This document shows positions 11,088-21,777 of a stretch of DNA of 64,000 nucleotides, in pieces; position 1 is the stretch's first letter, and the number at the start of each line of letters is the position of its first letter. Source of the stretch: Pilaira anomala (lineage: Eukaryota; Mucoromycota; Mucoromycetes; Mucorales; Mucoraceae). A model generated the notes under the pieces. The model ran no database searches, was not told where the DNA came from, and saw nothing but the letters and a program-made list of their open reading frames with translations. Location of the stretch: the NCBI GenBank assembly GCA_025716855.1, contig JAIXMQ010000022.1, positions 186,001 to 250,000 of the forward strand, given 5' to 3'. A program made the position numbers and the translations under genes.

Positions 11088-11622
11088 GCTGCAATATACC
11101 TCAAGGGATTTTCGCAATTATGAAATCACTAGTACTGGGTCAAATTTGAGGCTATTCCCGAAGGTAGGTTTAAAGCTTTTTGGTCCTTACCCATTCTACT
11201 TCAAGCTCGATCACAATGGTATCGGGTCCTAAACCAAAAACTCCCAATCGCACCTTATTTAAATCAAATTGGTAAAGTCGATAGCAAGCAGTGCCGTTTA
11301 TGTCAAATTGAAGAAGAGTCTCTTGAACATTTTCTGGTTACTTGCTCATATAAAAAAATATATATTTGGATGATGGACCTAAACTATCATTATCTCACCT
11401 TTACTTTTACTACTGATCAAATCCTACAAGCACTATTCCAACTACAGGTTCCTTTTCCCGTCTAGATCAAATCAAGTCATTCTCATATCAACCACACAAT
11501 ACTACATCTGGTACTCATATTGGCAACTAATCATCAAAGTACCTTTCCGTCCGGATTACATTATCAAAACTATCAACCATCAAGTTCCAATCTTACTCAC
11601 TAATCCTTCTATACTCGACTAA
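11088..11622 (+). pseudogene. LINE reverse-transcriptase C-terminus (zf-RVT), broken
   Basis: Reading from about 11135, one frame gives WVKFEAIPEGRFKAFWSLP followed by QARSQWYRVLNQKLPIAPYL and CRLCQIEEESLEHFLVTC, the zinc-binding C-x2-C...H...C motif that follows the reverse transcriptase in many non-LTR retrotransposons. That frame stops near 11465. The adjacent frame continues with QYYIWYSYWQLIIKVPFRPD and stops at 11620-11622. An A-rich tail follows at about 11735-11785. In-frame stops before 11135 and the frameshift mark it as a 5'-truncated relic. Confidence 0.65.
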
Positions 11623-12230
11623 CCGTCCTTTTCGACCAACTTATCACTTCCTCTCCACTTTTTCATTATTCCCTTCCCCCGTTTTATTTTTATCTTAATT
11701 AAGTCCCGCTTCTCTGCGCATGTGTAAGTCTTTAGTTTAATAAAAAAAAACTTAATTTACAAAAAAGAAAAAAAAAAACTAAGTCTTTTCTCAAGGCCTT
11801 TTCGTACTTATTGTTTTTACAAACTACTATATATATTCAACGACTTCTTGGCTATAATAACCCACTTCTGTCTCTTTAGAAGCGATTAAAGTTTCGAAAT
11901 TAAAGGCTTGTTTTTATTTTAATATGTTTTTAGGTTATATAATGGGTCCGGTGTCATCTGATGCTGTTCACTTACACAAATAAAGCTAAAATTGCCTTGA
12001 GTCCTGATTCTTGTCGATCTCATCCACAGAAAAGCACAGGAGAGTCCTACAGTAAATACCCGACGCGGCGACCTCATCACAAAGGGTACTGTTTATTTTT
12101 CCAAAGTGTTTTTTTTTCGAAGTGTTTTATTTATTTTTTCAAGTGTTTTTATTTATTTACTTATTTTTTTAAGTGATTTTTCTTTATATATATAAATAAT
12201 TTATTATATTCACTTTTGCTTGGCAGGAAA
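11623..12230. other. LINE 3' trailer and spacer
   Basis: It contains the probable A-rich tail of the LINE remnant (about 11735-11785), then AT-rich sequence up to the transposase stop codon. The GC-richer stretch at about 11945-12090 has no recognised function. No terminal inverted repeat for the transposase was found here by eye. Confidence 0.4.
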
Positions 12231-14590
12231 CTAGTTAGGGAACAATCTCTTTTCAAGAGAGCTTATGGTTCTTGCAATTTCCAAATGGAATTCTTCTATT
12301 TCTTCCATGTTTTCATAGCAAAGAGTATCCATTTTTCTTTTAATCATGTCAGAAAGCGATTTTAATTGCTTTTCTGACTTCTCCTTCAGAACCTCGACAA
12401 GATCAGGTCTCTCAGCCAATACCAGAGCATTTTCAACAGGCTCAACAGGCTCAACAGGCTCAACAGGCTCAACTTCATACTCTGTGTTCGGGATTGGAGT
12501 AGCTGGTTGCGTGATTAGCGAGCGCTTTTTAAAGGCGACTTTCATAATCCTACAAACCAGAAACATGTGTTTGCAAAGTATCATGTTATTGACAGGGCAA
12601 GTACATGATACCACACAGTTATCTGCAACTTTTACAACATAAATATTACTACTACTCGCTTGGAAAGACTTGCAAAGAAATTCCTACATTACACATTTAA
12701 TTAACAATGCGTCAAAGATTCAAACAATATATATTATTACCTGTTCATTGACCTTTGTGATCATAGAGATAGCCGCCTGCTTCTCAACTGCATCTGCAAT
12801 ATCTCTTCTCTCTTTTTCAAATAATGAAAGCTTTGCTGGTTGAATACCTAAACTTATTTGGATATGGTCCCTTCTGTAATCAAGTACGAGTTTGTCACTG
12901 AGCATGTAAATTAGCCTATCAATACGATGGTTTCTAGAACGACTTAAATAAAAAGTTTCCAACTTGTTATGGTAAGATTCTACCAAATTGCTAGTATGGA
13001 ATGAAGCATCCTAATGGAAAAAAAAAATTAGTGTCTGATTAATTATAGCGAAGTTCACTCTTTACCTGTCTATAAACCTTTGACCATAAATCTTTCTTAG
13101 GCATCCATTGATTCATAAAATATGAATAAAAAATTGTATAGTTGACTTCAAACTTATCTTTAAACGCATTAAAGTAACCTACAAAATCCACTTCGTTTTC
13201 AGCATATATCATAGCATTTAATAATGACCTTGCAGATTCACGTAACAATTGTAACCCTGCTACATCATGCTTGATCGTAAGCTTTATGAAAAAAATTAGT
13301 AAATTGCATTATAAAATATATCTAACCACTTACATCTCTCTTAATATGGGTCTCCCATGCTCTTTTGATGTGCCAATGGCAAAGTAAAACATCTACATCA
13401 GCACCAAATGCTTCGCGGATTGCAGCTATCTCGGTAGCACTACAATCGATCATGATGCTCTTCACAGCCAAGTTAGGGATGCAACGTTTAACCCATAATA
13501 ACCATTGGCAAAGAAGTATTGATATTTTAGTATCAGTGATGAAAAAACAAACGGGTACACCTTTTCCGGTAACAGGGCTAATAACGACAATTGTAAAGAG
13601 GTAGGCATCGTTTTTACCATCTAAAGATTTACACGTTTTATGTGTAGAATCAATACACCATTCAGTTGCACCGGAGAGAATCTAACCGAGAAATGTAGTT
13701 TAATTTAACGCGTAAAAAAGAGAAAAAAAAAAGATACCTAACTTACGTTCATTTGCCAAGAAGACATCCAGTGAATCAAAAATGGAGCACCTTCTCCAGG
13801 ATACTGAATATATTCAGCCATGTATCCTTTTTCCTCACAAAGATATTTTATCCAAAGCTCTAGGCTTCTGATAACATTTGTATGCTTGCGAGAAAGTTCG
13901 GTAAAATGTGCAGCAATGACATTCTGGACAGTTTTATATCTATTTAACATAGAAAACGGAAGAACATTCGTAGTTTCAATCTAAAATTACAATATAATGG
14001 TTAAAACAAGTCATTTAGAGTGAAAATGTGCTTACATCATCCAAGTTATCTTCTTTCAAACGAAGTACGTTTTTGATTGATTTCCAATCCATATGATGAC
14101 CTTTCACCCAATGAATAACCTCAGGATCCATTCTTTCGTTTAAAACTTCAGTGATTTTGCTAGGATCGTGATTAATATGCTTCCATGTATAAATCACTTC
14201 AATCGTTTTATTGGTAAGCATTTTTTTAACAATACGAGCCGTACAACCACACTTGATAGAAGCTTTATTGACGCGTCTTTTTTTGGTCAAAGCGGCTTCA
14301 GATCGAACTGGAACGGCTGTAGTATCTTGAGTCTTGACACTCCTAGGCTTACCGCTGTGTGTACAAACAAACACGATCTTAGTCACAACGTCTAATTCGA
14401 AAAGAGGTTCACTTGTCATCTTGATGGTGTCCTTTTTCAACCAGTTACAATGGGTCTTAGGGTTTTCGTTGAACCATGATTCGTACTGTTCCTCGCTTTC
14501 AAAAGAAAGAAAAATCATAGAGGCATCCCGGTCAGTGTAAGGAGGAGAAATGAAGCCTTCAACTTTGCTATTAATATCAGACGTATTCAT
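12231..14590 (-). CDS. Mutator-like (MULE) transposase with SWIM zinc finger
   Basis: Six exons, about 14036-14590, 13747-13980, 13334-13681, 13066-13281, 12741-13010 and 12231-12683, all joined in phase 0 by GT-AG introns, give about 691 residues without a stop. The order is a FAR1/WRKY-GCM-like zinc region (VCTHSGK... CGCTARI ... WKHINHDP), then the MULE transposase domain with WCIDSTHKT and MIDCSATEIAAI as candidate catalytic Asp motifs and LLCHWHIKRAW. VESYHNKLE supplies a possible Glu, followed by a SWIM finger (C-T-C-P ... LCKHMF) and an acidic C-terminus with four EPV repeats. It may be an intact autonomous element or a domesticated gene. No terminal repeats were recognised. It lies between inverted R copies. 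Confidence 0.85.
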
Positions 14591-15002
14591 TTTTTATTTC
14601 AATAATTTTGATAAGGGCAAGGAAGCTAAAAAAAATAAAAAATAAAAGTAAAAAGTAAAAAGTAAAAAGTAAAAAGTAAAAAGTAAAAAGTAAAAAGTAA
14701 AAAGTAAAAAGTAAAAAGTAAAAAGTAAAAAATAAAAATAAAAAATAAAAAAAAAGAAAAAAAAAAGGTTGATAGGAAATCGTTGAAGATAAACTGGTAT
14801 TTAAGTATTTTTCAACAAGTATTGTAAACCTGCAAAAAGAGGAACAAATGAACTACTTTTTTTTTAAATTTCTTATACTTACTACTTTTTTTTATCCCAC
14901 TTACTTTCTGTTCACATTTAAAGTTGTTACATTTGAAACATTAAAAAACAATCCCAAAGGGGACAATAAATCGGTATTGCTTTTAGATTCTGGAATAATA
15001 TA
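14591..15002. repeat. spacer with (AAAAGT)n microsatellite
   Basis: Upstream of the transposase start there is a run of AAAAGT hexamers at about 14645-14730, grading into A-rich sequence to about 14767. The remainder to 15002 is AT-rich with no recognised feature. Confidence 0.7.
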
Positions 15003-15606
15003 ATGTATACTTACTATTTTTTAGATATAATACTAGAATCATCTAATGTACTCTCAGAAAAACCTTTACTATTGATAGTTGAGTATGATAATAAAGTATA
15101 CTTAGACGAAATATCTAAAAAAAAAACAAAACAAAAATTAAATAGCATACATCATTCACTGCTTTTCTTTTTAAGCGATAACTTTGATTTGTATTATGTC
15201 TTTATTAGATTAAGGTTTATCGCAAGTGACTCAGCCTTAAGAACAAGGGTAAGCATAACGCATATTTAGCATGTTTAAACTGTAAACCAATCTATTATTT
15301 TACATTTAGTACGACACTGTTGTAAAACCCTGCGTCAGTTGCACAGAATTCTACCTCACCATAGAAGCACTCATACGACATTTTCTAGGCCATCTTAACT
15401 TTCATATAGGTATGTGTACATATAAGATTGCTTGACCTGTTATTAAAACAACTTCTCAGTATTTGTTGTAGGAAGGTGTCATAATATGGATCATGGTTCT
15501 GAAGAAGAAGAAGTTACTAGTAATAATGGTGAAGGAGGATATGATAATAATGATGGTGAAGACCCAACAATTATTTCGGATGATAATGGTGTGAAGGCCC
15601 AATAGT
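15003..15606 (+). CDS. possible small C2H2 zinc-finger protein
   Basis: A hand-built three-exon model (about 15003-15248, 15311-15411, 15473-15606) with GT-AG introns keeps one open frame of about 160 residues. Exon 2 encodes CVSCTEFYLTIEALIRHFLGH, which has C-x2-C-x12-H-x3-H spacing as in classical C2H2 fingers. Exon 3 encodes an acidic Asn/Asp/Glu-rich tail. The first exon is Lys/Ile/Leu-rich and unremarkable. It sits inside the mobile-element island, so it could be a transposon-borne gene or chance. The start codon is uncertain because the frame is open for about 30 bp further upstream. Confidence 0.35.
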
Positions 15607-15733
15607 TATTTGGGAAGATTTATTGTTATTGTTACTGTTATTGTTGTTGAACAGTGATAGACTTAACAGAGCCAATTGTTAGGGAAGAGCAAATGTCATG
15701 AGAGCTAAAGCCTTGTAAACTTTCAATCAATCC

Positions 15734-15734
<1 letters not shown>

Positions 15735-15764
<30 letters not shown>

Positions 15765-16195
15765 TTTTCTTTGTTACAGCGAGAAAAACTTTGAGCCAAT
15801 CAAATCATCAGAAAAAGGGGGAAAAAGTGAATTTTTAGGCAAAAATCAGCAGGTCCCGACCTTTGGATTTTTTCAAGTGTTTTAAATGTGGATATATCTT
15901 GGGATTAAAAGAATTTTAGAGCAAAGCTATTGAATGGTTTCTAATATAGAATTTGCCGCTCTTTCGAATGGTGTAAAAATCAAAGTAGTGTAGTTATAAA
16001 AATTAATGTTTATTGTGAAAAAGTCAAATTACGGTTTTTGTTAGGGCAGGTATATTTTTCATATCTAAAGTTATGAATCCAAATACATGAAAAAATGCGT
16101 CATTAAATTCTGCATCGACTGTATATCATGTTGTATATTAGAATAATTGATTTAGAATGACTTTAGTTTGACAAGAAAGAAAATTTTGTCCATAT
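15735..16195 (+). repeat. R repeat, copy 4 (truncated)
   Basis: It begins after a long A-run with the phrase AGCCAATCAAATCATC and contains one roughly 310 bp R unit: GACCTTTGGATTTTTTCAAG, GCTCTTTCGAATGGTG, GTTTTTGTTAGGGCAGGTAT and CTGCATCGACTGTATATCAT. It stops abruptly at 16195, where the LTR begins, so the LTR appears inserted into or joined to this copy. It is more diverged than copies 1 and 2. Confidence 0.6.
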
Positions 16196-17048
16196 TGTAA
16201 CGACTGCCTTTTTTTGTTTTGGTAAAATCACCTGTTTCCTATCTTTTCTTCTATCGTCAAACCTTATTTCTTTTTCTTTATAAATACTCCCCTTTTTTTC
16301 ACCTTTCAATAAAGTTCTTCAGTAAAAATCTCACTCAAAACTATTATCTCTTCTTTATTTTCTACACTTGCTAAGGCAGTGTGAACTTTTCTTTTCTTTT
16401 CTTTTCTTTTCTTTTCTTTTCTTTTCTTTTCTTTCCCTTTTTTTTATTTCCTTTTCTTTTCTTTTCCTTTTCCCCTTCTTTTGTTATATCAAAAGAAACC
16501 GTATTAGTGATCTTTCTCTTAGAATATACTAAGAAGAATAAGTCTAAACGTATCGTATTTTAGTGGTTTTAGAGTCATTTCTTTCTTTTAAGAATAATAT
16601 CTGATCCCACAATCTACATAAATAAAAGGCATACATCTTTAGGCTTTAAAGCTATAGAGAGCCATACTTTTATTATCTTAAGTCATCTCATCAATAAAGA
16701 ACTCTTATTCATAAGAGATATATATTGGGGGACCTTAAATATTTATCGAGTGAAACATATCTATCTTTATAAGAATTGATAAGCATTACTTGTGTTCCGT
16801 TGATCATTTTTGTTTATTATACATTATATATACTTCGTGTATTGTTAGTGACCTTTAGACCTAAACTCAACATATTTTAAAAGAGAACCATTCCTATTTT
16901 ATATAAGAATACATCTTTTTTTTTCTATTCAATTGAACTCTTTATTTATTCGTAAATTGAAGATAAATTTTGACAACCTCTACATTTCCCTCCTCTAAGT
17001 TCTTCCTTTCCACTTATTTTATTTAAAATCTTGGTTCGCAACCTAACA
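16196..17048 (+). mobile_element. LTR of a retrotransposon (single, rest missing)
   Basis: It begins TGTAACG and ends CCTAACA, so it has TG...CA termini. Inside are a TATAAATA at about 16279-16286, an AATAAA at 16308-16313 and a pentanucleotide CTTTT repeat at about 16386-16435. Three bases after the end, TGGTGCTCAC (17052-17061) matches the complement of the 3' end of tRNA-Ile plus CCA, the usual position of a minus-strand primer site. No gag-pol sequence follows, since an inverted R copy starts at 17117. It is therefore a truncated 5' end of an element. No target-site duplication was identified. Confidence 0.6.
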
Positions 17049-17051
17049 GCG

Positions 17052-17061
17052 TGGTGCTCAC
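17052..17061 (+). other. candidate retrotransposon primer-binding site (tRNA-Ile)
   Basis: TGGTGCTCAC is complementary to the last ten bases of a mature tRNA-Ile ending GTGAGCA-CCA. The tRNA-Ile(AAU) gene at 54149-54222 in this window has exactly that 3' end. It lies 3 bp after the LTR end. The 11th base no longer matches. Confidence 0.55.
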
Positions 17062-17116
17062 ATTTTTCCTACTTCAATAAAGAACGTACATCACAATATC
17101 TCGATTTTTTTTTCTA

Positions 17117-17241
17117 TTTTAGGGGTAAAAACGGGGCGTCCATAGGGTATTGTAGTGTATCTAGTCTACTTTTATAGGGTGTGTAACGTTTCACACTGCT
17201 TAAAACCCTATGGACACCCCGTTTGTTTTTTACCCCTAAAA
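17117..17241. repeat. complete fold-back hairpin element (end of inverted R copy 3)
   Basis: A 125 bp unit whose outer arms are reverse complements: TTTTAGGGGTAAAAACGGGG and on to CGTCCATAGGG (17117-17147) on the left, and CCCTATGGACACCCCGTTTG and on to TACCCCTAAAA (17206-17241) on the right. The interior shares AACGTTTCACACTGCTTAA with the hairpin at 10915-11024 on the opposite strand. It has the form of a miniature inverted-repeat element, or of a structured terminus of the larger R repeat. Confidence 0.7.
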
Positions 17242-17790
17242 TAAGCGCGCCTCATATAAACTATATACACTACTTTATATCTATACACACCAAACATTTA
17301 AGCCCAAAAAATCTTTCATGTCAAATTAAAGTCCCTCGAAATCAACTATTTTATTAAACAATATGCTATATAAAAAGTGTAGAATTTGAAGGCGCATCTT
17401 TATATATAATTTGATATATATTATTGGAAACAGAAAATATACTTGCTCTAACAAAAACTTTATTTTGTTTTCCCACAATAAACATAAATTATAATTACTA
17501 CTTAGCTTTGATTTCTATATCATTAGAAAGAGTGCAAAATTCTACATATGTCATTAAAAAGCTAAATTTAAAAAGAAATTATGTGAAAAGATGTATCTAC
17601 CTTTCTGATTTTTGAAAAAATGCAAAAGGGGACTGGCTGATTTTTCAGAAAAATGTAGTTTTTTTTTACTTTTTTAGATGATTTGATTGGCTTAAATCGT
17701 TTTCCCGCTGTAAAAAAAAAGCCTTGTTTTTTTCTTAAGGTCAGCGTAACGTAAGGACTTTGCTAACGTAACTTAATGGTAGTTTCAAAT
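17117..17790 (-). repeat. R repeat, copy 3 (inverted, single internal unit)
   Basis: On the minus strand this reads like the other R copies: TTTGAAACTACCATTAAG near 17790, AGCCAATCAAATCATC near 17690, one roughly 310 bp unit (about 17340-17640) and then CAAATGTTTGGTGTG... AGTTTATATGAGG into the hairpin. It has one internal unit instead of two, and is therefore about 0.9 kb shorter than copy 2. With copy 2 it forms an inverted pair that encloses the LINE relic, transposase, C2H2 candidate and LTR. Confidence 0.7.
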
Positions 17791-18654
17791 AGTTTGTTTT
17801 CTTTTAAAATGAGCCGACTGATTTGGAGAGGAGAGAGGTAGGTAATGTTTAATTTTTACCCTTCGAAAAAAGCGAGTCGCCAGTAAAAGTCGTACTGATT
17901 GTCGTGCGTTATAAATAGAGTATATGCCAAGTATTTTACATTCTCCAAACTTCAATGTAGACCAAAAAATGAAAAGGAAACTAATCCATTCGGAAGCTTT
18001 TAAACACGTCAGATAGACTCAGTATGTAACAAAGGAAATGACTTCATTTCAAGTATTTGCATGCGTTTGGTTAACGCGAATTAGTCAATTTAATTTGCTA
18101 TTTATAAGTTATTCTTTTTTTTTTTTACACGTGCATTTTGTGTTTTCTTCACTTCTTTTTTGTACAAAATAATATATACGTGATATAATTATAGAATGAC
18201 CTTCAATTATTTAATAATCATATTTTAATATTGACCTATGTAGTTGTAACACGACATGAAAATGGGATTTGATGTAATATGTTCTTTTTTTGATTTTGCG
18301 ACAGCTTCTTTTTTGGAAACAATAAGATCTCAGTTCTAAAAAGAAATAAAGTGAAGTGTATAGCCTCCCTTCCTTTATACCTTATTACGCACTAAACCAA
18401 ACCTAATAAACTTTGAATATTATACGAACTAAAAAAAGGTATAAACATGTTTTCTTTAACAAAAAGAAATCATGTCCACATAATGTTTTGATCTGCACAT
18501 TCCATCAGTACAAAATTATTTCAGAATCCGTTTAATTAAACTCTTTGGATCGACACGATAAACATTATCATTGGCTTATAAGTTTTACTCTAGTTTCTAT
18601 AAAATCAACTGCAGAAAAAAATATTTTCTCTTCTTTTTTTTTTTATATTCTAAA
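17791..18654. other. promoter side spacer of phosphomannomutase
   Basis: AT-rich sequence with no recognised gene. A GGAGAGGAGAGAGG purine tract lies near 17826. T-runs near 18116-18126 and 18637-18645 precede the coding start. Confidence 0.4.
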
Positions 18655-19674
18655 ATGTCTCCTGTCACTCCATTCACAAACCGTCAACATCCTGACACAA
18701 TCGTTCTTTTCGATGTCGATGGTACTTTAACACCTGCTCGTAACGTATGTCACTTTATTAAAAACATGATATAATAAACAAAAAATTTAACACATATTCT
18801 ATAGTTTATTTCTAAAGAAATGAAAGATACTTTATCCCAACTTCGTTCCAAAGCAGTTATTGGGTTCGTAGGTGGTTCCGATCTTAGTAAACAATATGAA
18901 CAACTTGGTAGCACTAGTAAGTAGATAGCACAAATCAAAAAGTATATATATATATATATATTTATTTTTATGATATAGTTTTGGAAGATTTCGATTATTG
19001 TTTTGCTGAAAATGGACTTACAGCTTATCGTATGGGTGAACAATTAGCTTCTCAAGTAAGAAATCATACGAAATATGTAGACCTAAACAAGAAAAAAAAA
19101 ATCTAACAAACATAAAAATAGAGTTTCATTGAATGGATTGGAGACGCAGAATATAACAAGTTGGTCAACTTTTGTTTACGTTATATTGCAGATATGGATA
19201 TTCCTAGAAAACGGTAAGTGTAATGATCCCATTTTGTTTAGTTTACCTTTTTTTTATTCAATTCCTTTTTTTTTTTAAAGTGGTACATTTATTGAATTCC
19301 GTAATGGTATGATCAATATTTCACCTATTGGTCGTAACTGTTCAAGAGAAGAACGTAACGAATTTGAAAAATACGATCTCTCACTTGGTCTTCGTAAAAA
19401 ATTCGTTGAAGCCCTTCGTACCGAATTCTCTCATTTATCCTTAACTTTCTCAATTGGCGGACAAATCTCATTTGATGTTTTCCCTACTGGTTGGGATAAG
19501 ACTTACTGTTTACGTCATCTTAAGTCAGAAGGTTTCAAAAACATTCATTTCTTTGGTGACAAGACTTTTGAAGGTGGTAACGATTTTGAAATCTATAGTC
19601 ATCCTGAAGTCATTGGTCATTCTGTGACTTGCCCTGAGGATACCATGCGTATCTTGGGTGAACTCTTTCCTTAA
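18655..19674 (+). CDS. SEC53: phosphomannomutase
   Basis: Interconverts mannose-6-phosphate and mannose-1-phosphate, feeding GDP-mannose for glycosylation and cell-wall synthesis; cytosolic, HAD superfamily. Five exons, about 18655-18744, 18805-18916, 18979-19055, 19122-19213 and 19281-19674, give about 254 residues, the usual length for eukaryotic PMM. Landmarks are the catalytic [10 protein letters not shown] loop (residues 20-29), [47 protein letters not shown] and [16 protein letters not shown]. The start at 18655 is preferred over upstream in-frame ATGs because MSPVTPF... leads directly into the HAD motif at the expected spacing. The symbol follows the yeast gene. Confidence 0.95.
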
Positions 19675-20400
19675 AGAATTTTTTCTTCATTATTAAAAAC
19701 ATTTTTTTGCATCTTTATTAATATGTCCCAGTTAAGGAATTACTTTACAAAACGTAGAGAGAGTGATCCGCTAGTTTAACAAAATATAAGGGTATTCGTA
19801 TTAAGTGTATTAAAAGTATATGCCTGATGACCTCATAAATTGAAACTTTTTATAACTTTAAATAATAATCATTTTTGTGCCTGAAATAGAGCAAAAGGGA
19901 CACATAGTTACCGATTTATGCAGACTTCTTTTATACAGTGGCATGACAACTCGTTTAGCTCTTTTTTTTTTGACAGGTACGTACAGGAACGCATTCTAAC
20001 TTCTTTTTTTTAAAAAAAAAAAACTTGAGATACTTGAAACATCTACTGATTAAAAAAATCTCAAACAAACAAAAAAAAAGAAGGGCCACAAGAGATTTTC
20101 CTAATAGTCATTAGGCATGGAAGAAAAAGAGATCCAACAAATGATTGTTTTTTTCCTGTTTAAGCGATTTTTTTCTGTATATCACACCGCTTGAGAGAGA
20201 GAAAACAGGTTTTGGGTTTTTATTTCCCGCGTTTATCGATTTTTACACTTACACTCTATTGTTGTTATTGTAAAATCATGAGACTCGGAACTGTTTCCTT
20301 CCGAGAAAAATAAAAAGTGACTATATAAATTTGTCTTTCACCCCATCAATTTGTTTATTTCTCTCTTCTTTTATTTTCCTTCTTGAGAAAAAAAAAAAAA
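19675..20400. other. intergenic region
   Basis: AT-rich spacer between tandem genes. It contains a T-run joined to an A-run near 20002-20022 and a pyrimidine-rich leader just before the next ATG. No gene was recognised. Confidence 0.4.
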
Positions 20401-21777
20401 ATGAGAAAACAATATGCTTCCTCAGTTTATAGCCAAAAAAGTACAACCAGTGCAAAAAGTTCTAGATCTTTTCTATCCTTGACAACTCCTGTTTGGCCGA
20501 CAACAAGTTTAAACGAACCACCTACAGGTGTATGGCAAAATATAGTAAAAACTTGGATATATCCAAAGAAAAAGAATGATACGGATTCTATCATCACCAA
20601 TCGTTCATCTACTTCTATAAATAAATTAAAACAATTATTCTTTAAAAAGAAACCAACAGATGATCTATCACCTAGACATAGTTTTACTACCATTGAAAGA
20701 GAAGAACAAGGGGAAACAGAAGTAGAAGAAGAAGAAGAAGCAGAAGTATCCAGTTTTACTACTACCACAGGCACAGTGAAAAAGAAACAACAAGGTTTAG
20801 TAGGTATCTTGGCCAATTGTGGTTGTGATTCTGAAGAAGCTATTTTAGAACGAAAAAAAAGAAGAGCAGAAAGAAGAGAATATATATTAAGACAACAAAA
20901 ACAAAATAGAACTTTACAACATCATCATATCATCATAAATGATTCTGCACAAACAGAAACTTCTTCTTCTGATACATTATTAGCTGATGAAGATATTTTA
21001 CCGTTAAAATCATCGGTTAAAGTGGGGTTTGCAGGTTATCATGACGATGATGACGATGAAGATCAAGAAATACAAGAAGCTGCATATTGGGGATATAATC
21101 CTAGAATCATGTTTGTTGAACCCAGTCCTGTCCCACGATTTCGTAACGTTGCGCCGCCTCCGCCTCCTTCTCCCGCCTACCTAAACATACTTACTCAACC
21201 TGACGAAGCAGAAGAGATGATCATTCGTAGTCCACTCATGGATGAAGAAGAGACGACAGTATTTAGCAACAAAAGTTCGTTTCTTCAAATACCAGATGAT
21301 GAAATAGTAGTAGAAGAAGAAACACCTTTATTTGACGAAGAAGGGGATGAAGATAATTACATGTACACACAAAAAAAGCCACGTCTTTATTTTCATTCCC
21401 CTTTACATAGAGGTCAAACCTTGAGATTTTCATTACAAAACACAATACCAGAAGACCACATTATTTTATTTAAATTCTTGACCAGTAATACAGCTCAACA
21501 ACAACCAGAGAGATATTTCGTACAACCTAGTGCAGGTAAAATGGATTCAAACGTTCAATCACCTATTTTGTTGATCTTGAATCAACCACCAAACGAGTTT
21601 GTAAAGAAGGATAGGATTATGATTCGATGGGCTGTTATTCAAAAAAATACTAATATTGAACATTGGGTGAACAACTTGCAGGATTCAACTAGAAGAAGGT
21701 GGATTGATATGTTGGATGAAGAATGGCCTAATCAAGTGACAATACGAATGACTAGAATAAAAATCAAATTTTTATAA
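20401..21777 (+). CDS. acidic low-complexity protein with C-terminal MSP/VAP-like domain
   Basis: Intronless, about 458 residues from the ATG at 20401, which follows an A-run. The first 340 residues are mostly disordered: Ser/Thr-rich start, Lys-rich LKQLFFKKKP, acidic tracts near residues 110 and 220, basic RKKRRAERREYILRQQK near 160, and a proline run PPPPPSP near 258. The last 125 residues look like a major sperm protein (MSP) fold: LRFSLQNT, then IILFKFLTSN, then RYFVQPSAGKMD, LLILNQPP and KKDRIMIRWAVI. This is the strand pattern by which VAP-type proteins bind FFAT motifs at ER contacts. No transmembrane anchor is visible, unlike VAPs. The family call rests on pattern only. Confidence 0.7.
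   Translation: MRKQYASSVYSQKSTTSAKSSRSFLSLTTPVWPTTSLNEPPTGVWQNIVKTWIYPKKKNDTDSIITNRSSTSINKLKQLFFKKKPTDDLSPRHSFTTIEREEQGETEVEEEEEAEVSSFTTTTGTVKKKQQGLVGILANCGCDSEEAILERKKRRAERREYILRQQKQNRTLQHHHIIINDSAQTETSSSDTLLADEDILPLKSSVKVGFAGYHDDDDDEDQEIQEAAYWGYNPRIMFVEPSPVPRFRNVAPPPPPSPAYLNILTQPDEAEEMIIRSPLMDEEETTVFSNKSSFLQIPDDEIVVEEETPLFDEEGDEDNYMYTQKKPRLYFHSPLHRGQTLRFSLQNTIPEDHIILFKFLTSNTAQQQPERYFVQPSAGKMDSNVQSPILLILNQPPNEFVKKDRIMIRWAVIQKNTNIEHWVNNLQDSTRRRWIDMLDEEWPNQVTIRMTRIKIKFL

Noticed and set aside
16381..16563. 60-residue Phe/Leu-rich frame
   Set aside because: It is a translation of a CTTTT pentanucleotide repeat inside the LTR.
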